From positions 248,001-312,000 of the forward strand of contig NC_022793.1 in the NCBI RefSeq assembly GCF_000496595.1: DNA of 64,000 bases, in the 5' to 3' direction. Each line of letters begins with the position of its first letter. Within the stretch, counting starts at the first letter, position 1. The position numbers and the translations under genes are program-made. The DNA is from Candidatus Liberibacter americanus str. Sao Paulo. GTDB taxonomy: Bacteria > Pseudomonadota > Alphaproteobacteria > Rhizobiales > Rhizobiaceae. The notes under the pieces were generated by a model, which saw only the letters and a program-made list of their open reading frames with translations, did no database searches and was not told the DNA's origin. Below, piece by piece: positions 46,977-57,253 of this stretch.

Positions 46977-46993
46977 TGAGTTTTTTTAAGACA

Positions 46994-47145
46994 AGATACT
47001 TCTGAGAAATATTATTGAAATAATTAAAGATAAGCTTTTTTATACTTACAATCCTACCTATCGTTGAATTGCAATAATCAGAGCTGATATAGTCATATAA
47101 CCTTAGATCAGCAGATCTATAATCTTTGCATTCTTAGAAGTATCT
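46994..47145. repeat. Separated 15-bp inverted repeat between phoU and grpE
   Basis: AGATACTTCTGAGAA (46994-47008) is complementary to TTCTTAGAAGTATCT (47131-47145) with one G-U pair, enclosing 122 bases. Inside is a short palindrome TAGATC-AGCA-GATCTA. It may be a structured RNA, a convergent-gene terminator, or the ends of a tiny dead element. Confidence 0.55.
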
Positions 47146-47244
47146 CGTTATATATATTTACTATTTTTATCCCTCTATATTATGAAAAAATAATGTCAAA
47201 TCACTAATTGTTTCTTTCCATGAAAAAATATTGGATTTTGCAAT

Positions 47245-47880
47245 CTATTCCTTTGTAGTAGTAGAAGAAGTATCTTCATCATCAATAGAATTTGAGCATT
47301 CTTTTGGATCATCCTGTTTTTGTGGATTATATGGATTGCCTTTAGAAATTCCTACTAGAGATGGTCTTAAAATACGCTCACCTATAAGATAGCCATCCTG
47401 AACTACTTTTATCACAGTGTTTGCAGGAATAGTTTCATTTTGTTCCTCAAACATTGCTTGATGATAGTTTGGATTGAATTTATTGCCTTCAGCTTCGATT
47501 TTTTTGATACCATATTTTTCTAAAGTAGACATCATTTCACGCTTAGTCATTTCTATGCCATCAATCAAAGATTTAAGTCCACTATTTGCAATCTTGTCTT
47601 TATCTTTAGGCGAAGATTCAAGTGCGCGAGAAAGGTTGTCAGAAACTGACAACATATCACGAGCGAATGCTGCATTTGAATAAGACTGAATATCTTGTAT
47701 TTCCCTATCAGTCCTACGTCGAAGATTTTCCATTTCTGCGACTACTCGTAGATATTTATCGCGAAATTCTTCTGCTTTCATTTCCGCTTCTTCAAGAGGA
47801 TTTACAACTTTTTGTTCTTCTACGGGGCTTTCATCTGTATCATAAGGGTTATTGCCTTTTTCAATTTTTTCATCATTCAT
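47245..47880 (-). CDS. grpE: Nucleotide exchange factor GrpE
   Basis: Co-chaperone that releases ADP from DnaK. An acidic disordered N-terminus (about 1-25) leads into a long coiled coil (about 30-90, EEFRDKYLRVVAEMENLRRR). The beta-wing domain follows (about 125-185, KIEAEGNKFNPNYHQAMFE, VVQDGYLIGERILRPSLVGIS). The C-terminal tail is acidic. The 211 residues are normal. It stands alone: hrcA, its common rhizobial neighbour, is not beside it. Confidence 0.95.
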   Translation of the reverse strand: MNDEKIEKGNNPYDTDESPVEEQKVVNPLEEAEMKAEEFRDKYLRVVAEMENLRRRTDREIQDIQSYSNAAFARDMLSVSDNLSRALESSPKDKDKIANSGLKSLIDGIEMTKREMMSTLEKYGIKKIEAEGNKFNPNYHQAMFEEQNETIPANTVIKVVQDGYLIGERILRPSLVGISKGNPYNPQKQDDPKECSNSIDDEDTSSTTTKE

Positions 47881-48461
47881 GAAGATCTCCAGTATTTTAT
47901 AAATCTATGACACAATTGATATGATGTTGATAATCTAAAAATCAAGTGCAAAACATCATTATAAATCAGCTTAACGTATTTTAAATTCGGAAATTTATCT
48001 CGAATTTTCACTATAAAAAGATATTTTTTAGTATCAACCCATTTTACTTTTTATTAAAGTGAATAGAAAAACTATACTAATAAATAGTTTTTCTATCAAT
48101 GATTAAAATGATTATATATGAATTTGATTTTTTAATAAATATTAGTTTTAATCGTAAGATTTTTTGCTATTATTGAAAATTATAATAGTGTAATATATAC
48201 TACTAACTGTTACTCTATATAATAAAATATTATAAGTATAACTTATTGTTTAATCATATTTATTTAATTAATTATAATAATTTTATTAGATATATTTGAT
48301 ATATTGTTTACTAATATTTAATAATTGAAATGAAAATTTAGTATGATAATGAATAATATCATTACATTAATATTATTTTAAATCTTCTGTTTTTATTATG
48401 GGATAACGCTTTAGAACTGAATATAACATAAACTCCTAAAATAAACACCCAAAAAAAATTT
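47881..48461. other. Intergenic, grpE to histidine kinase
   Basis: About 580 AT-rich bases containing the divergent promoters. No gene, no CIRCE-like element and no strong hairpin were recognised. Confidence 0.4.
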
Positions 48462-49979
48462 ATGTCAAATAATAAAAAAATAGTAGATCCCTTGGATAGA
48501 TTTCAAAGTAAGATTACGAATAATCGCGTAATTCCTATAGGAGATGACATTGGCATAAAAAACCTTTCTGATGATGATTTTGATCGAAAAATAATAGATC
48601 TACACGTTGGATCTATGTTGCGTATTTCTTCTATTTTACCACTATTTGTATTGTTCATAGCTAATGTGGGCACTTGGTTTACTCATAATCCTATGCTTCC
48701 TATGTGGGCTCTTTTTACTTTGGTTATTTATGCAGCTAATATGTTCTTAGGTAAAAAAGTGTTGTCTAAGAATATAAAGCCTGGGGAAACCCGTATATGG
48801 CGTATGCGACTTCTTGTTGGTCAGATTGCGATAGGCATATGCTGGATGTTACTTACTTTCGTAGAATGCGGAGATTGGACCCCGGAATATCTAACAATAT
48901 ATAAAAGTGCAACTCTTTTGATTGCATTATCAATTAGTGCTTTGTCCAATTTTATGCTTCCATATTCTGTTTTCTTATCATTTCTTCCAGTATTGGTAGC
49001 GCTCAGCAGTCAAGCTATTGCTAGTATGCATTTATTGGACATAAGCTTGGCTGCAGTGCTTGGTATTGCTTTATCTGCTTTCACCTATATCACGCATCAT
49101 TTGTTCAAATCTAATATGCAAATTATTTCTTGCCAAGCCGAAAAAGATGATCTGATAGCTGAATTAGAAATAGCGAAAGCTTTGTCGGATGAGACTAGAA
49201 AAAGAGCAGAAGAAGCTAATCTTGCTAAGTCTCGTTTTCTTGCTTCAATGTCTCATGAATTGAGAACTCCTCTTAATGCTATTTTGGGCTTTTCAGAAGT
49301 TATGGTCTTGGAGACTATGGGCCCTTTAAATAATAATATTTATAAGGAGTATGTTGGAGATATACATAGTTCTGGACAACATCTTTTAAATCTAATCAAT
49401 GAAATATTAGATCTTTCGCGTATTGAGGCGGGAAGGTATGAGCTTAGTGAAACTTCTGTATCTCTTATTAATATAGTGAATGAATGTATTGTCATGCTTC
49501 AGCTGAGAGCTCAATGTAAAAATATCCAGATATTACAACAGATAGATTCAACGCTTTCATATATATGGGCTGATGAAAAAGGTATGAGACAAGTAGTTCT
49601 TAATCTTCTTTCTAATGCGGTGAAATTTACTTATCCTGGAGGTAAAGTTTACGTAAAAGTTAGTTGGACGCCTGAAGGAGGGCAGTATATTTCGATAAGA
49701 GATAATGGTCCTGGTATTTCTGAAGGAGAAATTCCAATAGCTTTATCTGCTTTTGGACAAGGATCTATAGCAATTAAAAGCGCTGAACAGGGAGCAGGAT
49801 TGGGACTTCCAATAGTAAAATCTATTTTGTCAAATCATGGAGGTAAATTTGTCATAAAATCTAAATTAAGTGAAGGAGTTGAGGTAATAGCAGTACTTCC
49901 AAAAAATAGAGTTTTGGATATGGTTCCTAGTTTTTCAAATAATAAGCATAATGATCCTCAAAATAAGATTTATGCCTAA
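48462..49979 (+). CDS. Membrane sensor histidine kinase (PleC/DivJ/PdhS-like core)
   Basis: Two-component sensor kinase. The N-terminal half has about six transmembrane segments (roughly residues 47-70, 75-95, 110-130, 140-165, 170-190, 195-215). A short coiled-coil linker and a HisKA domain follow, with His265 in MSHELRTPLNAILGFSE. The HATPase domain has the N-box NLLSNAVKF, G1 DNGPGIS and G2 GAGLGLPI. The GPLNNNIYKEYVGDIHSSGQHLL stretch and DLSRIEAGRYEL resemble the alphaproteobacterial cell-cycle kinases that act on DivK/PleD. No response regulator is adjacent, so it signals to a distant partner. Its stimulus is unknown. Confidence 0.88.
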   Translation: MSNNKKIVDPLDRFQSKITNNRVIPIGDDIGIKNLSDDDFDRKIIDLHVGSMLRISSILPLFVLFIANVGTWFTHNPMLPMWALFTLVIYAANMFLGKKVLSKNIKPGETRIWRMRLLVGQIAIGICWMLLTFVECGDWTPEYLTIYKSATLLIALSISALSNFMLPYSVFLSFLPVLVALSSQAIASMHLLDISLAAVLGIALSAFTYITHHLFKSNMQIISCQAEKDDLIAELEIAKALSDETRKRAEEANLAKSRFLASMSHELRTPLNAILGFSEVMVLETMGPLNNNIYKEYVGDIHSSGQHLLNLINEILDLSRIEAGRYELSETSVSLINIVNECIVMLQLRAQCKNIQILQQIDSTLSYIWADEKGMRQVVLNLLSNAVKFTYPGGKVYVKVSWTPEGGQYISIRDNGPGISEGEIPIALSAFGQGSIAIKSAEQGAGLGLPIVKSILSNHGGKFVIKSKLSEGVEVIAVLPKNRVLDMVPSFSNNKHNDPQNKIYA

Positions 49980-50396
49980 TTTAATTGAATGTATTTTTCT
50001 TGATGTTAATTATCATATTTTGACAAAACTATTTCTCCGTTAAATTAATCGGTAAACTATCATAAATATTGACTTTTATACTTTTATTAGTTCGAAAATA
50101 TTATTCTTATTATTTTTAGATGTTTTTTAATCAAGCTATTATTTAGTCGTCGTTGATTTATAGTCATTTCTTTTTAGATAACTGCTTTAACAATCATCTC
50201 AATATATGTGTTTAGATGTATGTCTTTTTTATTTTTTTATACACTAAGCGTATTTAGTAATTGTATTTTATGTTATAAATAATGTTTTTTGTATGTGTTT
50301 TTAGATTATTTCTAATATCATAGTATTGCTTATATCATAATATTGCTTAGATTATTTATTTCATTTTTTGATTACTTTAGGAGCTGACTGTTTAGT
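49980..50396. other. Intergenic upstream of degP
   Basis: About 420 bases. It contains a 17-base tandem duplication with one mismatch (50316-50332 and 50333-50349) 48 bases before the degP start, plus a GGAG ribosome site. No gene is seen. Confidence 0.5.
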
Positions 50397-51860
50397 ATGC
50401 TAAAAATACAGAATTTACCAATCATTATTTTTTCGCTAGTTGCGGTGCTTATATTTTCTGTTTTTGGAGGAAGCATACGTTCTGTTGTTGAAGCTAGAGA
50501 TGCGTCATATGTTGATATCTCTCCAGTCGTTGATCGTGTCGCTTCTTCTGTTGTAACCGTAGTTGTTAAAATAAAAAAGTCCAATAATATAGGAGTTATT
50601 GGATCGGCTCAATATCAAAATTTGCCTAGTTTAGTTTTATCTAAGTTTCCTCATATTTCTGATTATATTAGTGGAAAAGATGTAAAAGATGTAATTATTG
50701 GTTCTGGTTTTTTTATTAGCACCGATGGTTATGTTGTTACTAACAGCCATGTTGTTAAAAATGGTGCTGATATTGCTGGTATCGATGTAGTTCTTAAAGG
50801 AGGTGCAATTCTACCAGCATATTTAGTAGGATATGATCATATTACTGATTTAGCTGTATTGAAGGTAAAGAGTGATGGAAAGTTTAATTCTGTGAAATTT
50901 GGCGATACAGATAGTGTACGTATTGGAGAAAGGGTATTTGCTATCGGTAGTCCTTTAGGAATTAGTGAAACTGTAACTTCTGGAATTGTATCAGCTCGTG
51001 GTCGTTCTGATTTCCCGACAAATAAGTATGGTGCTAGTTATTTACAAATTGATGCTCCATTAACTATTGGTAATTCTGGTGGCCCTTGCTTTAATAGTAA
51101 TGGTCTTTTAGTAGGTATTAATTATTATGGTTTTAATGTTTCGGGTATTGGATTTGCCATTTCTACTTCTGTTATCAAGGAGGTTATCCCTTCTTTAATT
51201 AAAAATGGTAGGTTTATTCGTGGTTGGTCTGGGATTTCTATTCAGAATTTAACTAAAGATTTAGCTGTTTCTTTTGGTATCCCTGATAAAACAGGCGTTG
51301 TTGTTTTTTCTGTTACAAAGGATTCTCCAGCAGATAAAATCGGATTGAAAATAGGTGATGTTATTTGTGAGCTTAATGGAAAGCCAATAAGTAATTTGAT
51401 GAGTTTTATTAAAAATATAAATCTTTATTTGCCTAAAGATAAAATTGAAATTTCTTTATGTTCAGAAAAAGGAAAGCGTTCCGTTTCTTTGGTATTAGAA
51501 GCCTCTCCTAAAGATACATTAGTTTTGGAATCTAAAAGGATGACGGATATTAAAGAATTATTGGGAATAAAAATGAAGGATGTTATCTATGAAGATGGTA
51601 GAAAAGTTGTAAGGATTGTTGATGTGAATCTATCTTCAGATGCTTATTTTAAGGGTGCATTGCCTGGTATGTATATTAGTTATATAAATTCTAGCCCGGT
51701 ATCTTCTACGGATGATGTTAAGCGGCTTATATACGAAGCTAAGTCTAAAAAAAATAAGTCTGTATCAATACTTTTGCAAACTAGTCCAGATAGAGATGAT
51801 AAATTAAATAATAAGACTTGGATTGATAAAGATGGTTTTATTGATGTAGATATTGATTAA
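50397..51860 (+). CDS. degP: Periplasmic serine protease/chaperone, DegP/HtrA family
   Basis: Degrades or refolds misfolded envelope proteins. A signal peptide or anchor (about residues 8-33) precedes the trypsin-like domain with an intact triad: His118 in TNSHVV, Asp151 in ITDLAVL and Ser227 in GNSGGP. Two PDZ domains follow (about 270-365 and 385-470). At 487 residues it has the normal DegP/MucD architecture. The ATG at 50397 has GGAG about 13 bases upstream. Spontaneous envelope damage is probably sensed elsewhere; no regulator lies next to it. Confidence 0.94.
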   Translation: MLKIQNLPIIIFSLVAVLIFSVFGGSIRSVVEARDASYVDISPVVDRVASSVVTVVVKIKKSNNIGVIGSAQYQNLPSLVLSKFPHISDYISGKDVKDVIIGSGFFISTDGYVVTNSHVVKNGADIAGIDVVLKGGAILPAYLVGYDHITDLAVLKVKSDGKFNSVKFGDTDSVRIGERVFAIGSPLGISETVTSGIVSARGRSDFPTNKYGASYLQIDAPLTIGNSGGPCFNSNGLLVGINYYGFNVSGIGFAISTSVIKEVIPSLIKNGRFIRGWSGISIQNLTKDLAVSFGIPDKTGVVVFSVTKDSPADKIGLKIGDVICELNGKPISNLMSFIKNINLYLPKDKIEISLCSEKGKRSVSLVLEASPKDTLVLESKRMTDIKELLGIKMKDVIYEDGRKVVRIVDVNLSSDAYFKGALPGMYISYINSSPVSSTDDVKRLIYEAKSKKNKSVSILLQTSPDRDDKLNNKTWIDKDGFIDVDID

Positions 51861-51973
51861 TATGTTTGATCAGGTTTAGAAGAATATATATAGTACTGAT
51901 TATGCTTCCTTTGACTTATTTTTTACGTAATAAAATATTATTTAGCACTATCATTACAACTCATATCTAAAGA

Positions 51974-52264
51974 TTATTTACTTTTTCTTCTGTTTGTGTT
52001 CCCTATGTTTATTAGTATAGGAATCATATTTTTACGATATGCGACCTGAATTTTTAAATTAGTCCTTGGTTGTCCTATCCTATATGCGCGTGAATTATAT
52101 GCTATCCAAGATTCTATGAATTCTCTTGTTATTGACTTTATATTTTGTTTGCGATTAGCTGCTATAGTTCTGATTGCTATTTCTTGCATTACTTGGACAA
52201 GTGGCTTTAATTTATTTTTATTCCTATTTATAGAATTCTCAAAAAAGTAAGTTTCACGTGTCAT
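51974..52264 (-). CDS. Small basic hypothetical protein
   Basis: A 96-residue frame rich in Lys, Arg, Asn and Ile. It has no signal peptide, membrane helix or motif that I recognise. The central part (VQVMQEIAIRTIAANRK, about 24-40) looks helical. The ribosome site is weak (GAGA). It is convergent with degP and lies downstream of dacA on the same strand with a 287-base gap. It may be a real orphan gene, but AT-rich DNA yields such frames by chance. Confidence 0.4.
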   Translation of the reverse strand: MTRETYFFENSINRNKNKLKPLVQVMQEIAIRTIAANRKQNIKSITREFIESWIAYNSRAYRIGQPRTNLKIQVAYRKNMIPILINIGNTNRRKSK

Positions 52265-52551
52265 ATATATTCTCGTATATTTAAAATTTTGAATAGCTTT
52301 CCACTATAAAATATACAGAGATTGTGAAAATAGAGTAAAAAACCTTTAAATATTACAATTATAATTTTTGATAAATTAAATTTGTTTTTTAAATTATTTT
52401 GATGATTGTAGTTGAGATCAATATTTTTTTATGTATTTTTTATTAAATTTTATAATTAAAATAATTATTTATATTTTTGGCAATTATTATTCAATATAGA
52501 TTAAATTAACGTAATAAATGTAATTTTGTTATTTATAAGCAAAATGTAATG

Positions 52552-53559
52552 TTAGTGTAGGGATTTGCTATTTAATTTTCGTGCATAGGGAATACTATTT
52601 ATTCTTTGAATTGGTGATAATTTTTCTTGTAAAACTAACTTATCTTTTTTTATTGCTGGGATTGTTGAAGTATATTTTTGAATAGGTGAGTTTTTAGTTT
52701 TTATAATTGTATGTTTTATTCTTTTTGATATAGGAGAATAGGATTTTTTGATATTTTTATTTCTTTGTATGTTTTTTTTGTTTTTAAATAAACAAATTAG
52801 TTCTAGTGCTTTTTTATCTCTTCCTTGATTAGTAGGCATTCCCATTACGACTGCAATTATTGATTCATCATCAGATTTTAATGAAGTAACTATGTTATAT
52901 CCTGACTCTTGAGTGTATCCTGTTTTTATTCCATCTATACCATTTATTTTGTTTAACAAGTTATTATGATTTGTTATTATTCTATTTTTATAACGAAACT
53001 GTTTTTTTGAAAAATATTTGTAGTATTCAGGTAAATTTCTACGGAGACTTGCTCCTAGTATTGCTTGATCATATGCTGTAGTGACTTGCTCTTTATCATG
53101 AAGTCCACTAGAATTTTTATAAATTGTGTTATGCATTCCGAGGGATTTAGCTTTATTAGACATGAGAATTGCAAATTTTCTCTCTGATCCGCTGAAAAAT
53201 TCTCCGAAAGCTGTAGATACATCATTTGCAGAGCGTGTGACAAGCGCTAGTATACCTTGTTCTACGGTGAAATATGTATTTTCTTTTAAATAAAGCTTTG
53301 AAGCTGGTTGCATGGCAGCGTTTTTAGAGACTGGGATTTTAGTACTTAGTTTAATTTTTTTTGATTGCAGATGTTCGAATACTATATATAAGGTCATCAT
53401 TTTTGTAAGAGATGCAGGATGGTTCTTTTCATTTTGTTTGAAACCATAAACAGTTTTACCATTTTGTATATTAATAACTATACTGGCTTTCGTTGGTTTT
53501 GCGTGTAATTTTGTCGTTATTAAGATAATAAGAAATGATATTATAGAAAATATTTTCAT
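52552..53559 (-). CDS. dacA: D-alanyl-D-alanine carboxypeptidase (PBP5/6 family)
   Basis: Trims the terminal D-Ala from peptidoglycan stem peptides in the periplasm. The ATG at 53559 gives a signal peptide (MKIFSIISFLIILITTKLHA) and is preferred over a longer frame from 53652 with an untypical leader; neither has a clear ribosome site. The S11 active-site triad is intact: Ser50 and Lys53 in SLTK, Ser110 and Asn112 in SAN, and KTG at 212-214. The C-terminal 75 residues are Lys/Ile-rich and do not show the beta-sheet domain or amphipathic anchor of E. coli PBP5. Confidence 0.9.
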   Translation of the reverse strand: MKIFSIISFLIILITTKLHAKPTKASIVINIQNGKTVYGFKQNEKNHPASLTKMMTLYIVFEHLQSKKIKLSTKIPVSKNAAMQPASKLYLKENTYFTVEQGILALVTRSANDVSTAFGEFFSGSERKFAILMSNKAKSLGMHNTIYKNSSGLHDKEQVTTAYDQAILGASLRRNLPEYYKYFSKKQFRYKNRIITNHNNLLNKINGIDGIKTGYTQESGYNIVTSLKSDDESIIAVVMGMPTNQGRDKKALELICLFKNKKNIQRNKNIKKSYSPISKRIKHTIIKTKNSPIQKYTSTIPAIKKDKLVLQEKLSPIQRINSIPYARKLNSKSLH

Positions 53560-54212
53560 TAGGTTTTGTATAAAGATTTTAGCATATAAAATAATATTTT
53601 CTAAAAAGTACTTTTTCTCCAATAAATTAACTTCTTTTTGCAACATATGCATTTTCTATTCTTTAATTGAATATAGATTAATGATTATTTTGAAATAGAA
53701 TTGTTATTAATCTGCACTAAATTTATTTAAGATATGCGTTACAGGTCCTCTGACCTGTAATCAACTTATTTCAGTTATTGTATATTTTTTATATCTATTA
53801 TAATATGTTGATATTTGCATTTTATATCATATCAGTTCCTATTATTATTAAATTGCGATTTTTAAATAATCTTTACTAATTTATTTAAATATACTTCATC
53901 ACTTTTAATAGTATATATTATATATTTACTATTAATTATAGTGAAATTGTTACATAATAAAACAACTATTTTTATATATTTATTTTTACATTAATTATAG
54001 AAGATAAATAATATTTATTATTTTAAATAAATAATTCTTTCTGTGATAACCTCTTTTATTTTTTTTTTAACCAATTATTAAAAAATTTTCTACATAAAGT
54101 TTGTGCGTTCTATAGGGTATGTGGTTAATAAAGGGTAATTCTTTTTTGGATATCAATTATATGCATGATAGTTATTATGCATTAGGTTAATTTGATTTAG
54201 AAGGGATGAAAT
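53560..54212. other. Divergent intergenic region, dacA to mscL
   Basis: About 650 AT-rich bases. It contains a perfect 9-bp stem-loop at 53739-53760 and, upstream of mscL, a GAAGGGATG ribosome site. It has no other recognised element. Confidence 0.45.
53739..53760. repeat. Perfect 22-base palindromic stem-loop
   Basis: TTACAGGTC (53739-53747) and GACCTGTAA (53752-53760) are perfectly complementary around CTCT. It is GC-richer than its surroundings and lacks a U-tract on either side. It could be an operator for a dimeric regulator or a leader structure of dacA. Confidence 0.75.
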
Positions 54213-54632
54213 ATGTCAAAAGATACGTCTGTGTTGACTGAATTTAAGAAATTTGTTGCTCGTGGTAACGTGATAGATTTATCTGTCGGTATTATAATTG
54301 GTAGTTCTTTTGGGCGTGTTGTTCAATCTATTGTAGAAGATATAGTAATGCCGTTAGTTAGTTTAATCATGGGAGGTGGAGCTGATTTTTCTAACTACTT
54401 TTTACCCTTGAGTTCGGATATTAAATCTTCTGTTATATCGGAGGCACGTAAGCAGGGTGCTGTATTTGCTTATGGTAATTTTATAACTGTTGTTGTTAAT
54501 TTTTTCATTTTAGCGGCGGTTATTTTTATTATGATACAATTTGTTAATAAATTGACTAATAAAAAAGATGTTTCTAAAGAAACCGAACTGCAGGTTCTTT
54601 CTGATATCCGTAGTTTATTGAGAAAAAGTTGA
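54213..54632 (+). CDS. mscL: Large-conductance mechanosensitive channel MscL
   Basis: Pressure-release channel opened by osmotic downshock. It has an N-terminal amphipathic helix (LTEFKKFVARGNVIDLSVGI), the first membrane helix (about 18-45), a periplasmic loop, the second helix (about 80-107) and a charged cytoplasmic helix ending near 137. The 139 residues are normal. An AAGGG site precedes the ATG. Confidence 0.96.
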   Translation: MSKDTSVLTEFKKFVARGNVIDLSVGIIIGSSFGRVVQSIVEDIVMPLVSLIMGGGADFSNYFLPLSSDIKSSVISEARKQGAVFAYGNFITVVVNFFILAAVIFIMIQFVNKLTNKKDVSKETELQVLSDIRSLLRKS

Positions 54633-55233
54633 ATTTTTTAAAATCATTTAGCTGTTATATATATGATTTTATATATATCTGCCAATGATTTTGATCTAGA
54701 TGAATATCTTGACATGTATTATAAGAAAATGGCTTGCTATAATTAGTTTTTTTCAAATAGGTGCATTTAGTCAAGTATCATCTAGGATATTCGTATGGGG
54801 TTTATAGAATATTTTATTAAAACAAACAAATTGTTTAATATTATTGATAATTTGTATTTCTAATATATTTATTGTTTAAATTTTATACTACTTTTTTTGT
54901 TGAGTTATTTCGTTATGAACCTAATATGATTGTATATGATTGCTATTAAATTTTTTGATATAATAATTTATAATGGATTTTTTTATTTATAAAATAATTT
55001 AAAAATCACGCTCTTATGAATTATATTTAGATGTCATCGCAACTAAATTGTAATTATTTTTTTATATCTGTCTTCATCCCTTTCAATTATCTTAACTTAT
55101 ATATGAAACATAGAATTTATGTATGTTCTTAGATAAATATTACTTTAATTTTGCTTTAACTTTCGCACAAGCTTCTACAAATACATATCAAATCTAGATA
55201 GGTGTATACCATTGTAATTTCAGTGGAAAAAAA
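54633..55233. other. Intergenic, mscL to fliF
   Basis: About 600 AT-rich bases. A weak stem AAAATCAT (54640-54647) / ATGATTTT (54663-54670) after mscL may end its transcript. The rest should hold the fliF promoter. No gene is seen. Confidence 0.4.
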
Positions 55234-56931
55234 GTGGCTATTATAGATAGATTATTAATTTTTTTAAGAGGTATTTCGTCTTTAGGGCGTACGCGATTAA
55301 TTATTTTTATTACGACAATTGTTGCTTCTGTTGTTTTAATATTTATTGCTAGATTTTTTGTAGGTGCGCCTATATATGAAAGTATTTATGTGAAGCTAGA
55401 AGCGTCAGATGTTAATCGGATATCCATGGCTTTATCAGCGTCTAATATAGATTTTCGTATTTCTGATAATGGTTCTAGTGTTTTGGTTCCGTCTAATTTA
55501 GTAAGCAAAGCCCGTGTTCTCCTTGTTTCTCAAGGTTTACCTAGTAGTTCTAGTAATTCTGGTTATGAACTTTTTGATAAGGTTAATTCTTTTGGTTTAA
55601 CTTCTTTTATGCAAGAAGTGACGCGTGTACGTGCACTTGAAGGAGAAATAGCTCGCACCATTCAAGCTATTTCTGGAATTGTGTCTGCGCGTGTGCATAT
55701 TGTGATGCCTGATATGAGTGGTTTTAGGCGTATAGGATCCAAACCAACAGCTGCTGTAATGATTAGAGCTATTAATCATTCTGTATATAAATCAGCTGCA
55801 GCAATTCGTTCTCTTGTTGCTTCTGCGGTTCAAGGCCTTGATATTAATGATGTAATAGTTCTTGATTCTACAGGTAAATTATTGGTTGCAGATAATGATA
55901 TAGATAAAAACTCATTTGGTAAGTCATTAGGAATAGTAAAAGCCGTTCAAAATGAAATTGAGATGAATATTAATAAAGCTCTGGGGCCTTTCCTTGGCAT
56001 AGATAATTTTCGATCTGCAGTGATTGTCGAATTGAATACAGATACGCAGCAAATAAAAGAGACAGTTTATGATCCTGATTCTAGAGTTGAGCGTTCTGTT
56101 CGCCTATCTAAAGATATTAAAATATCTGAGAGTATTCAGCAAGATTCATCTGTTACTGTTGAACAAAATATGCCGAATTATGCTGATAAAAGCTCTCAAT
56201 CGCCTCATTCTAAAGATAATTTTGATAAAAAAGAGGAGCAGAGCAATTATGAGATTAATACAAAGAGCGTTTCTACAACTCATAATAACTATAAATTAGA
56301 GCGTTTATCTATAGCGGTAGTGGTTAATAAAGCTCGTCTATTGAGTATGTTAGGAAAATCAGTTGATCAACAGAAAATTGATTCATATTTATCTGAAATA
56401 AATCGTATCGTTTCTGCTGCAACTGGAATTAATGCTGCACGTGGAGATACTATAAGAATCACATCCATGGATTTTTTAGAAAATCAACTTTTATATTCAA
56501 CTACTGCGCCATTACATTTTATGGATATTTTGTCTAGCAATTTTTCGATTATTGTTAATGCGATATTTTTTCTAATAATAATGTTTTGTGTATTATTGTT
56601 TGGTATATACGTAGTTCGAATAATGAATAATAGCAATAATGCTATGGGTAAAATAGAACAGGAGAATAACTTAGGTTTTATTGCGCCATCTAACTCTAAT
56701 TATACTTCTGAAGATTTATTATCAGATGATAGTGTTGAGTTAAATTCAAATGATAAGGAATTCTTATCATATGAGAATAATCTTAGCAAAAATTTAAACA
56801 ATTACATTAATGAAAAGACTGATCGTCGTCTTTTACATATGGTTGAAATAAATGAAGAACGTTTTGCTAAGATTCTTAGGAAGTGGGCTAGATCTGAAAT
56901 AGATAGCAGATATAGCAACCCTATTGGTTAA
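55234..56931 (+). CDS. fliF: Flagellar MS-ring protein FliF
   Basis: Forms the membrane ring of the flagellar basal body. There is an N-terminal membrane helix (about 22-45) and a YscJ/FliF ring-building domain (about 46-225; ARVLLVSQGLPSS and SGYELFDKVNSFGLT). A variable Ser/Asn-rich periplasmic segment follows, then a second membrane helix (about 435-460) and the C-terminal FliG-binding tail (about 530-563, RLLHMVEINEERFAKILRKW). The 565 residues are normal for rhizobia. The start is a GTG at 55234 with a weak ribosome site. FliG is encoded at 59.9 kb. Confidence 0.94.
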   Translation: MAIIDRLLIFLRGISSLGRTRLIIFITTIVASVVLIFIARFFVGAPIYESIYVKLEASDVNRISMALSASNIDFRISDNGSSVLVPSNLVSKARVLLVSQGLPSSSSNSGYELFDKVNSFGLTSFMQEVTRVRALEGEIARTIQAISGIVSARVHIVMPDMSGFRRIGSKPTAAVMIRAINHSVYKSAAAIRSLVASAVQGLDINDVIVLDSTGKLLVADNDIDKNSFGKSLGIVKAVQNEIEMNINKALGPFLGIDNFRSAVIVELNTDTQQIKETVYDPDSRVERSVRLSKDIKISESIQQDSSVTVEQNMPNYADKSSQSPHSKDNFDKKEEQSNYEINTKSVSTTHNNYKLERLSIAVVVNKARLLSMLGKSVDQQKIDSYLSEINRIVSAATGINAARGDTIRITSMDFLENQLLYSTTAPLHFMDILSSNFSIIVNAIFFLIIMFCVLLFGIYVVRIMNNSNNAMGKIEQENNLGFIAPSNSNYTSEDLLSDDSVELNSNDKEFLSYENNLSKNLNNYINEKTDRRLLHMVEINEERFAKILRKWARSEIDSRYSNPIG

Positions 56932-57253
56932 CGTTAATTGGAGGATTGCTGCAATATAATAATATATATTATGTATAATTTTGATAAATAATTGTATCAT
57001 TTTATGATAAAAAATTTTTTTAATACTTTAATAAGTATTTAAAAATATGTAATATAAATGTTTATGAGTTTTTTATTTGTTTTTTATTATATATTATGAA
57101 TTATATTTTTATATAATTTGATTATTTATAATTTTAAATTGTTTTGTTTTGTTACAAGTGTAATAGATATTTTAATTTATTTAATGAGAAGTGTTATTTT
57201 TATTTAGATAAAATATTTGGCCCAAAAGTGTTCTTTTATTAATATTAAAAAAC
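56932..57253. other. Intergenic, fliF to visN
   Basis: About 320 very AT-rich bases with no gene or clear hairpin. It probably contains the visNR promoter. Confidence 0.4.
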
